This document shows, in pieces, positions 29,427 through 38,013 of a stretch of DNA of 64,000 nt (positions are counted from its first letter, which is position 1; each line of letters begins with the position of its first letter). The stretch is from assembly GCF_001305675.1 (NCBI RefSeq), contig NZ_CP011853.1, forward strand, positions 1,550,001 to 1,614,000. Direction: 5' to 3'. The position numbers were made by a program, and so were the translations under genes. The notes beneath the pieces were generated by a model. It had not been told where the DNA came from. It did not search any database and worked only from the letters and a program-made list of their open reading frames with translations. The stretch is from Gordonia phthalatica (GTDB lineage Bacteria; Actinomycetota; Actinomycetes; Mycobacteriales; Mycobacteriaceae).

Positions 29427-31239
29427 CGGGCGTGAAGAACACCGCCGACGCTGCCGGGAGCGTGATGGTCGCGCTGTAGGGACGACCGTGACTCGGCTCG
29501 TCGACCGCGACGATCTGCCCCAGGTTCCCGACGCCGTGGCCGCCGTACTCGACGGCGGCGGTGTTCAGGACCTCGCGCCACACGCCGCGGACGGGGAACC
29601 CGAGGCGGTAGCCGTACAGGTCGCGGTCGGAGAAGTTGAAGACGCAGGCGACGAGGCGGCCCTCGGTCCGCGCGTGCTCGTCGGCGCGGCGCAGGAAGCC
29701 GATGACGGTGTTCCTGGTGTCGCGGGCGTCGAGCCAGTCGAAGCCGCGGGCGTCGTCGTCCATCGCGTGCATCGCGGGGAGGTCGGCGTGCAGCCGTGCG
29801 AGATCGCCGGCCGCGAGCATGATGCCTGCATCCGAACGGTCCCAGTCGAGGCCGCGGTCGTCGGCCCATTCGCGTTCCTGCCCGAACTCCTGCCCCATGA
29901 ACAGCAGCTTCTTGCCGGGATGAGCCCACTGGTACGCGAGGGTGAGACGGACGTGCGCGGCACGGTCGCAGCCGTCGGGGATGCGGGTCACGAGGGTGCC
30001 TTTGCCGTGCACCACCTCGTCGTGGCTGATCGGCAGGACGTACCGCTCGGCGGTGGCGTGGGTGAGCGAGAAGGCGACGTGCTCCTGCAGTTGCGCGCGC
30101 TGAGACGGCGGGCGGGAGACGAACGACAGGAGGTCGTGCATCCACCCGAGGTTCCACTTGAAGTCGAAGCCGAGGCCGCCGCGCGCGGTGGTCGTGGTGA
30201 CACCGGGCCACGCCGTCGACTCCTCCGCGATCATCAGCGCTCCCGGGCACGCCGCGTGGACGGCGTCGTTGAGAGCGCGGAGAAACGCGACCGCCTCGTC
30301 GTTCTCATTGGTGCCGCGGGCGTTCGGCCGCCACTGGCCGTCGCCGCGGGAGTAGTCCAGGTACAGCATCGAGGCGACGGCGTCGACGCGCAGCCCGTCC
30401 AGGTGGAACTCCGTGCACCAGTAGACGGCGCTCGCGATCAGGAAGTCGCGGACCTCGGGGCGGCCGAGGTTGAAGGCGTACGTGCCCCAGTCGGGCTGCT
30501 CGCGACGGAGGGGGTCGGCGTGCTCGTAGAGGGGAGTGCCGTCGAACTCGCCGAGCGCGAACGGGTCCTTCGGGAAATGGGCGGGCACCCAGTCGAGAAG
30601 CACGGCGACGCCGCGCGAATGCAGATGGTCGACGAAGAAGCGGAAGTCGTCCGCGGTGCCCCAGCGGCCGGTGCACACGAAGTACGACCCCACCTGGTAG
30701 CCCCACGACCCGCCGTACGGGTGCTCCGTGACCGGCATCAGCTGGACGTGGGTGAAGCCGAGCGCGGCGACGTGGTCGGCGAGCTGCACGGCCGCCTCGC
30801 GGTATCCGAGTCCCGACCGCCACGAGCCGAGGTGGACCTCGTAGATCGACATCGGTTCGGCCGCCGGACGACGATGCGGGCGGGCGGTGCACCAGGCGTC
30901 GTCGGACCAGACGAACTCGGAGTCTGCGGCGATCACCGACGCGGTCTCCGGAGGGCATTGCGCCGCGCGGGCGAGAGGATCGGCCTTGTCCCGGACGATC
31001 CCGTCCGCACCGACGACCCGGAACTTGTACGACATCCCCGGGCGCGCACCCGGCACGACCGTCGTCCACACGTCGTCGGCACCGCGGCACATCGGGTGAT
31101 CGACGGCGGCCCACTCGTCGAAGTCGCCGAACACCGTCACCGCGCGCGCGTTGGGAGCCCACACGGAGAAGACCGTGCCGTCGGCGCCGCTGTGTGCGCC
31201 GAGACGACGCCACAGCGGAACCACAGCGGCTTCGTTCAC
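29419..31239 (-). CDS. glgB: 1,4-alpha-glucan branching enzyme, short form
   Basis: This GH13 enzyme introduces alpha-1,6 branches into glycogen or maltosyl glucan. A CBM48 domain (VFSVWAPNARAVTVFGDF) precedes the catalytic barrel. The nucleophile lies in GLRVDAVASMLY, the acid/base in MIAEESTAWPG and the third carboxylate in ISHDEVVHG. It has 606 residues, about 120 shorter than E. coli or M. tuberculosis GlgB, lacking the N1 domain. GTG 31239 overlaps the dinG stop. The glgE and glgP genes that sit beside glgB in M. tuberculosis are absent here. Confidence 0.93.
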   Translation of the reverse strand: MNEAAVVPLWRRLGAHSGADGTVFSVWAPNARAVTVFGDFDEWAAVDHPMCRGADDVWTTVVPGARPGMSYKFRVVGADGIVRDKADPLARAAQCPPETASVIAADSEFVWSDDAWCTARPHRRPAAEPMSIYEVHLGSWRSGLGYREAAVQLADHVAALGFTHVQLMPVTEHPYGGSWGYQVGSYFVCTGRWGTADDFRFFVDHLHSRGVAVLLDWVPAHFPKDPFALGEFDGTPLYEHADPLRREQPDWGTYAFNLGRPEVRDFLIASAVYWCTEFHLDGLRVDAVASMLYLDYSRGDGQWRPNARGTNENDEAVAFLRALNDAVHAACPGALMIAEESTAWPGVTTTTARGGLGFDFKWNLGWMHDLLSFVSRPPSQRAQLQEHVAFSLTHATAERYVLPISHDEVVHGKGTLVTRIPDGCDRAAHVRLTLAYQWAHPGKKLLFMGQEFGQEREWADDRGLDWDRSDAGIMLAAGDLARLHADLPAMHAMDDDARGFDWLDARDTRNTVIGFLRRADEHARTEGRLVACVFNFSDRDLYGYRLGFPVRGVWREVLNTAAVEYGGHGVGNLGQIVAVDEPSHGRPYSATITLPAASAVFFTPVT

Positions 31240-33236
31240 GATTTCGCGGCGCCGGTGGTCAGGCGGGACAGGGCGGCGCGCACGGCCTTCGGATCGGTGG
31301 TCCGCCAGAACGGCGGCAGGCTCGCGAGCAAGTACCCGGCGTAGCGGGCCGTCGCCAACCGGGAGTCGAGCACGGCGACCACACCGCGGTCCTCGGTGGC
31401 GCGCAGCAGACGGCCGGCGCCCTGCGCCAGCAGCAGTGCCGCGTGATTGGCCGAGACCGTCAGGAAGCCGTTGCCGCCGCGGGCGTCGACGTCGCGCTGC
31501 CGGGCCGACAGCAGGGGGTCGTCGGGCCGCGGGAACGGGATGCGGTCGATCATCACCAGGCGCAGCGACGGGCCGGGCACGTCGACGCCCTGCCACAGCG
31601 AGAGCGTGCCGAACAGGCAGGTGGCCTCGTCGGCGGCGAACTTCTCGATGAGGGCGGAGGTGGCGTCGTCGCCCTGACAGAGGATCGGGAAGCCGACGCG
31701 GTCGCGCAGCTTCTCGGTGGCCTCCTTGGCCGCCCGCATCGAGGAGAAGAGGCCCAGCGTACGACCGCCGGCCGCATTCATCAGGTCCACCATCTCGTCG
31801 AGCGTCCCCTCGGCGATGCCGTCGCGTCCGGGAGCGCGCAGGTGCTTGCCGACGTAGAGGATCGCGGAGCGCGGGTAGTCGAACGGGCTGCCCGCGTCCA
31901 TGCCGCGCCAGCCGGCGCCGTCGGAGTCCTTCTCCCCGTGGGCGGGAAGTCCCCAGGTGCGGGCGAGGGCGTCGAAGTTGCCGCCGATGGTCAGCGTCGC
32001 CGAGGTGAGGATGACGGTCGAGTCGGTGAACAGCGAGGTGCGCAGCAGGCCCGCGACGGACAGCGGGGCGATCCGCAGGGTCTTGCGGACGGTGCTGCGG
32101 AAGCGGTCCTCCGACAGCCAGACCACGTCGTGGCGCTTGGTGACGTCGGCCTCGCCGAACACGGTCAGGACGCGGACGACGGAGTCGTGCAGCGAGTCGG
32201 TGGCGCTGATCGCCATCTGCCGCGCGGCGGCGGCCTCCGGATCCGACCCGGACGACGGGGCCGGACCGATGGCGTTGCGGGCGTTCCACAGGCGGTCGCG
32301 GAGCGACGCCAAGATCTCGGGTGCGCCGTTCGGCAGGCGCGTCCACTCGCCCTTCGGTGAGTCCTCGAGCAGCAGTTCCAACTGCTCGCCGGCGCCGACG
32401 AGGGCGTCGGCGGTGGCGTCGTCGATCAGCTTCCCGAGGCGTCGGGCCACCTGGGTGACGCCCGCGGCGGAGATCTCCTCGGTGGTGACCGACGTGATGC
32501 GGTCCACGAGCTCGTGGGCCTCGTCGATCACGACGACGCGATGCTCCGGCAGGATCGTCGCCGGGCTCATCGCATCGATCGCGAGCATCGCGTGATTGGT
32601 CACGACGATGTCCGACGAGCCGGCCTTCTTCCGGGCGAGCTCGGCGAAGCAGTCCTCGGCGTACGGGCAGTTGTTGGCGCCCAGGCACTCGCGGGAGGTG
32701 ACGCTGACCTGCCGCCACGACTGGTCGCTGACGCCGGGGGAGAGGTCGTCGCGGTCGCCGGTCTCGGTGTCCGACGTCCACTCGCGCAGGCGAGTGACCT
32801 CGCGGCCCATGCGAGAGAGGTCGAAGGCGTCGAACAACTCGGCGTTCGGATCCTCCTCGGCGATGCCGGAGTGGATCTTGTTGAGGCACAGGTAGTTCGC
32901 GCGACCCTTGAGGATCGCGAACGACGGCTCCCGACCGAGTGGTTTGGTGAGCGCCGCGGTCAGCCGCGGAAGATCGCGTTCGGTCAGCTGGCGCTGCAGG
33001 GCGATGGTCGCCGTCGAGACGACGACCGTCTCGTTGGAGTCGACGGCGTGCCGCAGCGACGGGACCAGGTACGCGAGGGACTTGCCGGTGCCGGTCCCCG
33101 CCTGGACCGCGAGGTGATGCTTGTCGTCGATCGCCTCGCCGACGGCCTCGGCCATCGCCAGCTGACCGTCGCGCTTCGTGCCGCCGAGCGAGGTGACGGC
33201 GGAGGCGAGCAGATCGGCGACATCCGGGACGCTCAC
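31236..33236 (-). CDS. dinG: DinG-family ATP-dependent DNA helicase
   Basis: This 666-residue XPD-like helicase unwinds DNA 5'-3'. Walker A AGTGTGKS is at 46-53 and Walker B is VIDEAHEL. Four cysteines between LCLNKI and DCFAEL (including ECLGANNCPYAEDC) form the probable 4Fe-4S cluster site. The C-terminal motif ends in LLAQGAGRLLRATEDRG. GTG 33236 overlaps the pncA stop (GTGA); longer upstream reading in this frame is a shadow. Position equals Rv1329c. Confidence 0.93.
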   Translation of the reverse strand: MSVPDVADLLASAVTSLGGTKRDGQLAMAEAVGEAIDDKHHLAVQAGTGTGKSLAYLVPSLRHAVDSNETVVVSTATIALQRQLTERDLPRLTAALTKPLGREPSFAILKGRANYLCLNKIHSGIAEEDPNAELFDAFDLSRMGREVTRLREWTSDTETGDRDDLSPGVSDQSWRQVSVTSRECLGANNCPYAEDCFAELARKKAGSSDIVVTNHAMLAIDAMSPATILPEHRVVVIDEAHELVDRITSVTTEEISAAGVTQVARRLGKLIDDATADALVGAGEQLELLLEDSPKGEWTRLPNGAPEILASLRDRLWNARNAIGPAPSSGSDPEAAAARQMAISATDSLHDSVVRVLTVFGEADVTKRHDVVWLSEDRFRSTVRKTLRIAPLSVAGLLRTSLFTDSTVILTSATLTIGGNFDALARTWGLPAHGEKDSDGAGWRGMDAGSPFDYPRSAILYVGKHLRAPGRDGIAEGTLDEMVDLMNAAGGRTLGLFSSMRAAKEATEKLRDRVGFPILCQGDDATSALIEKFAADEATCLFGTLSLWQGVDVPGPSLRLVMIDRIPFPRPDDPLLSARQRDVDARGGNGFLTVSANHAALLLAQGAGRLLRATEDRGVVAVLDSRLATARYAGYLLASLPPFWRTTDPKAVRAALSRLTTGAAKS

Positions 33237-33829
33237 CGCGCCGCGGGGTCTTCTGCCGGGATGCCGGTGTGCGCGAGGGCTCCGACGAGTTCGACGCCCG
33301 CCTCGCGGAGGGTGTCGAACGCAGTGGCGGTCGTGGCTTCGGCGACGGCTGCGGTGTAGTCCAGCAGCACACGTGTCCGGAAGCCTGCGTTCGCGGCGTC
33401 GACCGCGGTGGCGCGCACACAGTGATCGGTGGCGATGCCGACGACGTCGACGTCGGTCACCTGATGCTGGTTGAGCCAATCGGCCAGACCCGTGCCGTCG
33501 TCATCGATGCCCTCGAAACCCGAGTAGGCCGCCATGTACTCGCCCTTGGAGAAGATCGCCTGCACGGGTTCCACTGCGAGGTCGGGGTGGAAGTCGGCGC
33601 CCGGTGTCCCGACGCGGCAGTGCGGCGGCCAGGTGTCGACGAAGTCGGGGCTGTCGGAGAAGTGCGCCCCGGGATCGACGTGGTAGTCGCGGGTGGCGAC
33701 GACCACCGGATACTCGGCGGGGAGGGCGTTGATCGCGGCGGCGACGGCACCGCCTCCGGCGACGGCGAGCGACCCGCCCTCGCAGAAGTCGTTCTGCACG
33801 TCGACCACGACCAGTGCGCGGACCTTCAT
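33233..33829 (-). CDS. pncA: Nicotinamidase/pyrazinamidase
   Basis: This 198-residue enzyme deamidates nicotinamide to nicotinate. The catalytic triad is D10, K95 and C137 (VVVDVQNDF, SKGEYMA, ATDHCVRA). Metal ligands D48, H50 and H56 are in RDYHVDPGAH. It lies between pncB and dinG with ATGA-type overlaps on both sides, so nicotinamide deamidation and nicotinate uptake into NAD are co-expressed. In M. tuberculosis pncA is elsewhere. It would also hydrolyse pyrazinamide by family knowledge. Confidence 0.93.
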   Translation of the reverse strand: MKVRALVVVDVQNDFCEGGSLAVAGGGAVAAAINALPAEYPVVVATRDYHVDPGAHFSDSPDFVDTWPPHCRVGTPGADFHPDLAVEPVQAIFSKGEYMAAYSGFEGIDDDGTGLADWLNQHQVTDVDVVGIATDHCVRATAVDAANAGFRTRVLLDYTAAVAEATTATAFDTLREAGVELVGALAHTGIPAEDPAAR

Positions 33830-35163
33830 CGACTCTCCGGTTCGTTCAGATAGCGGGTGGGGATGGCGGGATCGCCGTGACTGAGCCCCAGCCCTTCCCA
33901 CGGCAGCGTGACGAGACCGTGCGCGACGTGCTTGCGGGATTCCTCCAGTGTAGGCAGGTCTTCGACGCGGTCGCCGCCGCGCACCAGCGGGATCTGCAGT
34001 TCGCTGACGTCGAGGCCGTCGGTGCCGGGGATCGGTGCCGCGGCGACGCCCGGCTCCGGGCGGGTGGAGTCGCGCAGCAGGATCTCCTCGACGATGGTGC
34101 CGGTGGAGCGCGCGGCACGGACGGCGCGCTTGGCGCCGCCGTGGCTCTCCTTGCGGCTGGAGCGCTTGGCGACCGGCACACCGTCCACCTCGACGAGCTT
34201 GTAGACCATGCCCGCGGTGGGGGAGCCGCTGCCGGTGACCAGCGACGTTCCGACTCCGTACAGGTCGACCGGCTCGGCGCGCAGCGAGGCGATCGCGTAC
34301 TCGTCGAGGTCGCCGGAGACCACGATCTTGGTCTTGGTGGCTCCGAGGTCGTCGAGCTGCTGGCGCACCTGGCGGGCCAGGACGCCGAGGTCGCCGGAGT
34401 CGATCCGGACGGCGCCCAGTTCGGGTCCGGCCACCTCGATCGCGTTCTTGACGCCGGTGGTGATGTCGTAGGTGTCGACGAGGAGCGTGGTGCCCACGCC
34501 GAGGGCGTCGATCTGCGCGGCGAACGCCGCACGCTCGTCGCTGCCGTCGGCGTGCGCGAACGACAGGGTGAACGCGTGCGCAGCGGTGCCTGCGCTGGGG
34601 ACGCCGTAGGTGCGGGCGGCCTCCAGGTTGCTGGTCAAGTCCACCCCGGCCAGGTACGCGGCGCGGGCCGACGCGACGGCGGCCTGCTCGTGGGTGCGTC
34701 GACCGCCCATCTCGATGATCGGCCGCCCGGCGGCGGCGTTCACCATGCGGGCGGCGGCCGACGCGATGGCGCTGTCGTGATTGAGGATCGACAGGATCAG
34801 CGTCTCGAGGATCACGGCTTCGGCGAATCCACCGCGGACGGTCAGAATCGGCGAGCCGGGGAAGTAGAGCTCGCCCTCCCGGTAGCCGTCGATCTCGCCG
34901 CCGAACCGGTAGTCGGCCAACCAACCGAGGGTGTCGTCGTCGAGCACCGGACGCAGCGCGTCGATCTCCTCGGGGCCGAACCGGAAGTCGTCGAGCGCGT
35001 CCAGCAGACGGCCTGTACCTGCGACGATGCCGTAGCGGCGGCCGTCGGGGAGGCGTCGAGCGAACACCTCGAAAGCACAGCTCCGGTGTGCGGTCCCCGC
35101 CTTCAGGGCGGCGGAGAGCATGGTGAGCTCGTATTGATCGGTCAGCAGCGCGGTACTGGTCAC
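33826..35163 (-). CDS. pncB: Nicotinate phosphoribosyltransferase
   Basis: This enzyme makes nicotinate mononucleotide from nicotinate and PRPP. The N-terminal LLTDQYELTML, the central NHDSAIASAAARMV and the phosphate-binding RIDSGDLGVLA are conserved. GTG 35163 is chosen as start because TAGGGT on the minus strand (35176-35171) lies exactly 7 bases ahead. The alternative ATG 35184 would overlap the clpS start codon. Length 445 residues. Confidence 0.9.
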   Translation of the reverse strand: MTSTALLTDQYELTMLSAALKAGTAHRSCAFEVFARRLPDGRRYGIVAGTGRLLDALDDFRFGPEEIDALRPVLDDDTLGWLADYRFGGEIDGYREGELYFPGSPILTVRGGFAEAVILETLILSILNHDSAIASAAARMVNAAAGRPIIEMGGRRTHEQAAVASARAAYLAGVDLTSNLEAARTYGVPSAGTAAHAFTLSFAHADGSDERAAFAAQIDALGVGTTLLVDTYDITTGVKNAIEVAGPELGAVRIDSGDLGVLARQVRQQLDDLGATKTKIVVSGDLDEYAIASLRAEPVDLYGVGTSLVTGSGSPTAGMVYKLVEVDGVPVAKRSSRKESHGGAKRAVRAARSTGTIVEEILLRDSTRPEPGVAAAPIPGTDGLDVSELQIPLVRGGDRVEDLPTLEESRKHVAHGLVTLPWEGLGLSHGDPAIPTRYLNEPESR

Positions 35164-35169
35164 CTTCGC

Positions 35170-35176
35170 TACCCTA
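35170..35176. promoter_or_regulatory. Symmetric bidirectional -10 element TACCCTA
   Basis: On the plus strand TACCCT (35170-35175) lies 7 bases before ATG of clpS. On the minus strand TAGGGT (35176-35171) lies 7 bases before GTG 35163 of pncB. One 7-bp sequence thus offers a -10 box to both strands with leaderless spacing on each side. No clear -35 on either side. Confidence 0.6.
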
Positions 35177-35182
35177 TTACTC

Positions 35183-35485
35183 ATGGCGCTGGATGAGGCG
35201 ACACCAGGTACGAGCACCGGTACCGCGGTGGCGGAACCGGAGGTGGTCCACGACCGCCCATGGGTGACGTTGGTGTGGGACGACCCGGTGAATCTGATGA
35301 ACTACGTCGCTTACGTATTCCAGAAGATCTTCGGCTATTCCGAAGAGAAATCGAAGGCACTGATGATGCAGGTGCATACCGAAGGCAAGGCCGTCGTCTC
35401 CAGCGGCGACCGCGCGAAGATGGAGGCCGACGTCCGCAAGCTGCATGCGGCGGGCCTGTGGGCGACCATGCAGCACGACTCCTGA
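35183..35485 (+). CDS. clpS: ATP-dependent Clp protease adaptor ClpS
   Basis: This 100-residue N-end-rule adaptor delivers substrates with destabilising N-termini to ClpC/ClpP. The binding pocket DDPVNLMNYVAYVF and the conserved C-terminus KLHAAGLWATMQ are present, after a disordered N-terminal extension of about 25 residues needed for transfer to Clp. It is followed by DUF2017 with a TGATG overlap, as in M. tuberculosis. Confidence 0.95.
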   Translation: MALDEATPGTSTGTAVAEPEVVHDRPWVTLVWDDPVNLMNYVAYVFQKIFGYSEEKSKALMMQVHTEGKAVVSSGDRAKMEADVRKLHAAGLWATMQHDS

Positions 35486-36132
35486 TGCGGACCTGGCGAC
35501 GCACCGGCGTCGGCGAGGACGTCCGGATCTGTTCGAATCTCGAGACCTACGAGTGCCAGCTGCTCGCGTCGATGGTCGAGTCGATCACCGAACTGCTGAC
35601 CGAGCGCGCCGAGTCCGCCCCGCGCGACGAGCTGTCGGCGCTGACCGGCATCGTCACGGGCCACACCCGTGCCCCGGACGACGTGACGCTCGGTCGACTG
35701 CTGCCCGACTTCCACCGTCCGGACCAGGAGCCCGAGCTGGTGGCCGGGCCGATCGCCGGCGATCTCAACGGTGGGCTGCGGAGCGTCAACGAGCCGCACA
35801 TCATCGACGCCAAACTGGCGGCGGCGCGCGTCGTGCTCGAGACCCTGCCGAGTGGCGGCGGTGACGTCTCCCTGACCGAGGTGCAGGCCGACGGCTGGCT
35901 GACCGCCCTCACTGACATCCGGCTCGCACTCGGGGCGATGCTCGGCATCACCGACGAGCCGTCGAAACTTCCGCCCGACCACCCGCATGCGGCGCACCAG
36001 GACGTCTACGACTGGCTGTCGGTGGTGCAGGGGCTGCTCGTGGAGGCGTTGATGGCGGGCCAGTGGACGCAGCCGGAGGATCCGTCGCAGGGCGACTGGG
36101 GCCAGGACGACTGGGGTCAGGGAGGGTGGTGA
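35485..36132 (+). CDS. DUF2017 protein
   Basis: This 215-residue protein matches Rv1332 in place and family. The helical core includes LETYECQLLASMVESITELL and DVYDWLSVVQGLLVEALM. The last 15 residues repeat GDWGQ/DDWGQ and end in GGW, an unusual aromatic, acidic tail. Function is unknown; constant linkage to clpS suggests a role near the Clp system (inference). ATG overlaps the clpS stop. Confidence 0.82.
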   Translation: MRTWRRTGVGEDVRICSNLETYECQLLASMVESITELLTERAESAPRDELSALTGIVTGHTRAPDDVTLGRLLPDFHRPDQEPELVAGPIAGDLNGGLRSVNEPHIIDAKLAAARVVLETLPSGGGDVSLTEVQADGWLTALTDIRLALGAMLGITDEPSKLPPDHPHAAHQDVYDWLSVVQGLLVEALMAGQWTQPEDPSQGDWGQDDWGQGGW

Positions 36133-36135
36133 CCG

Positions 36136-37221
36136 GTGGGCATCGATTCGACCGCCGGTAACCGGCTGACCGACGTCGCGGGGATCTCGGTGGGGCACTA
36201 CCACCGGCTCGACGACGACGTGACGGTCGCGACCAACGATGAGCCGGGTTCGGGGTGGGCCACCGGCACCACCGTCGTCCGACTGCCGCACGGTACGGCC
36301 ACCGCCGTCGACGTGCGCGGCGGTGGCCCGGGCACCCGGGAGACCGATCTGCTGGACCCGGTCAACACCGTGCGCGGGGCCGACGCGATCGTCCTGACCG
36401 GCGGCAGCGCCTACGGTCTCGCCGCGGCCGACGGCGTGATGCTGGGGCTGGAGGCCACCGGGGCCGGACTGCCGATGGATCGGCAGGGGCACGTGGTGCC
36501 GATCGTCCCCGGCGCCGTCATCTTCGATCTGCCCGTCGGCCGCTGGGAGAACCGTCCGACCGCCGACTTCGGCGCGCGAGCCCTGGCGGATGCGCGCGTC
36601 GCGTTCCAGATCGGCACCGTGGGTGCCGGGGTCGGCGCGCGAGCTGGAGCCCTCAAAGGCGGCGTCGGCACCGCGTCGATCACCATCCCGAAGGGCCCGG
36701 CCACCGGCCTGACCGTCGGTGCGCTCGTGGTCGCCAATCCGGTCGGCGGCGTCATCGATCCCACCACCGGACTGCCGTGGGGCGCCGACGACCTGGACCT
36801 GCATCGTCTCCACGCGCCGAAGCAGCTGGAGGTGCGACGGCTCGCGGAGCTCACCGCGAAGGGAACGGTCCTCAACACCACGATCGGCGTCATCGCCACC
36901 GACGCCACCCTGTCGGTCGCGAACACGAAGCGCCTCGCGATGTCCGGGCACGACGGCCTGGCCCGCGCGGTCCGGCCCGCGCACTCACCGCTCGACGGCG
37001 ACACCCTTTTCGCGGTCGCGACAGGGGAGAAGCAGGCGGCCGTCGACGAGGACGTCGAGGTGCCGGTCGGCATGGATCAGGACACGCCGGTGGTCGCCGC
37101 GCTGGCCGAGGCGGCCGCGACCGTCGTGCAGCGTGCGATCGTCTCCGCGGTGGTGTCGGCCACCGGCATCGCGGGGATCCCCGCGTTCCGCGACGTGCTC
37201 GTCTCCGCGTTCGGGGAATAA
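36136..37221 (+). CDS. P1-family peptidase (DmpA/Rv1333-like)
   Basis: This 361-residue member of the DmpA aminopeptidase family (N-terminal-nucleophile hydrolases) starts with the diagnostic LTDVAGISVGHY and has the internal LKGGVGTAS segment, where autocleavage would expose the Thr nucleophile. Family members release N-terminal residues or hydrolyse amides. GTG 36136 follows DUF2017 by 3 bases. The natural substrate is unknown. Confidence 0.87.
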   Translation: MGIDSTAGNRLTDVAGISVGHYHRLDDDVTVATNDEPGSGWATGTTVVRLPHGTATAVDVRGGGPGTRETDLLDPVNTVRGADAIVLTGGSAYGLAAADGVMLGLEATGAGLPMDRQGHVVPIVPGAVIFDLPVGRWENRPTADFGARALADARVAFQIGTVGAGVGARAGALKGGVGTASITIPKGPATGLTVGALVVANPVGGVIDPTTGLPWGADDLDLHRLHAPKQLEVRRLAELTAKGTVLNTTIGVIATDATLSVANTKRLAMSGHDGLARAVRPAHSPLDGDTLFAVATGEKQAAVDEDVEVPVGMDQDTPVVAALAEAAATVVQRAIVSAVVSATGIAGIPAFRDVLVSAFGE

Positions 37222-37276
37222 TCCGACCGACTCCGGCCGTTGCATCGAGTTGAACGCTCGGACGCGAGGAGGCTCG

Positions 37277-37732
37277 GTGCTGCAGATCAGCCAGGAACTG
37301 GTGGACGCCATGGTGTCCCATGCGCGAGCGGACCATCCCGACGAGGCGTGCGGCGTGATCGCAGGAGCCGAGGGCTCGGACGTCCCGACCCGGTTCATCC
37401 CGATGATCAACGCCGAACGATCACCGACCTTCTACCGGTTCGACTCCGGTGAGCAGTTGCGCGTGTGGCGCGAGATGGAGCGGGCCGACGAGGAACCCGT
37501 CGTCGTCTACCACTCGCACACCGCGACCGAGGCGTACCCGAGCCGCACCGACGTCTCGTACGCCGCGGAACCGCAGGCCCACTACGTGCTGATCTCGACC
37601 CGCGACCCCGAGCGCGCCGACGTGCGCAGCTACCGGATCCTCGACGGTGTGATCACCGAGGAGCCGGTCGTCGTCGACGGCGTCGAGCTGCCGCCCGTTT
37701 CCGCAGAGACTTCCGAGAAGAGCAGGAGCTGA
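37277..37732 (+). CDS. mec: JAMM metalloprotease Mec
   Basis: This 151-residue zinc peptidase releases cysteine from the CysO-cysteine adduct. The JAMM motif HSHTATEAYPSRTD supplies H79, H81 and D92, with E23 upstream (PDEACGV). GTG 37277 is preceded by AGGAGG. It is directly followed by cysO and cysM, so the three parts of the protein-bound thiocarboxylate route are together. Confidence 0.92.
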   Translation: MLQISQELVDAMVSHARADHPDEACGVIAGAEGSDVPTRFIPMINAERSPTFYRFDSGEQLRVWREMERADEEPVVVYHSHTATEAYPSRTDVSYAAEPQAHYVLISTRDPERADVRSYRILDGVITEEPVVVDGVELPPVSAETSEKSRS

Positions 37733-37734
37733 TC

Positions 37735-38010
37735 ATGGCGATCACCGTGTCCATTCCGACCATCCTCCGCCCGTACACCGGCGACGTGAAACGCGTCGAG
37801 GCGTCCGGCGGGAACCTGGCGGAGCTGATCGGCGACCTCGAGGCGAACCACAGCGGGATCGGGGAGCGGCTCGTCGCCGACGGCGCTCTGCACCACTTCG
37901 TGAACGTGTACGTCAACGACGAGGACGTCCGCTTCACCGGCGGGCTCGACACTCCGCTGTCCGACGGCGACGAGGTCACCATCCTCCCGGCCGTCGCCGG
38001 CGGCCGCTAG
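37735..38010 (+). CDS. cysO: Sulfur-carrier protein CysO, precursor form
   Basis: This 91-residue ubiquitin-like sulfur carrier closely follows M. tuberculosis CysO (SIPTILRPYTG, FVNVYVNDEDVRFTGG, ILPAVAGG). The functional C-terminus is Gly-Gly, which carries the thiocarboxylate. Here one additional Arg (R91) follows G89-G90, so a peptidase would have to expose the diglycine. The adjacent JAMM peptidase Mec is the obvious candidate. SD AGGAG precedes ATG. Confidence 0.93.
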   Translation: MAITVSIPTILRPYTGDVKRVEASGGNLAELIGDLEANHSGIGERLVADGALHHFVNVYVNDEDVRFTGGLDTPLSDGDEVTILPAVAGGR

Positions 38011-38013
38011 CCG

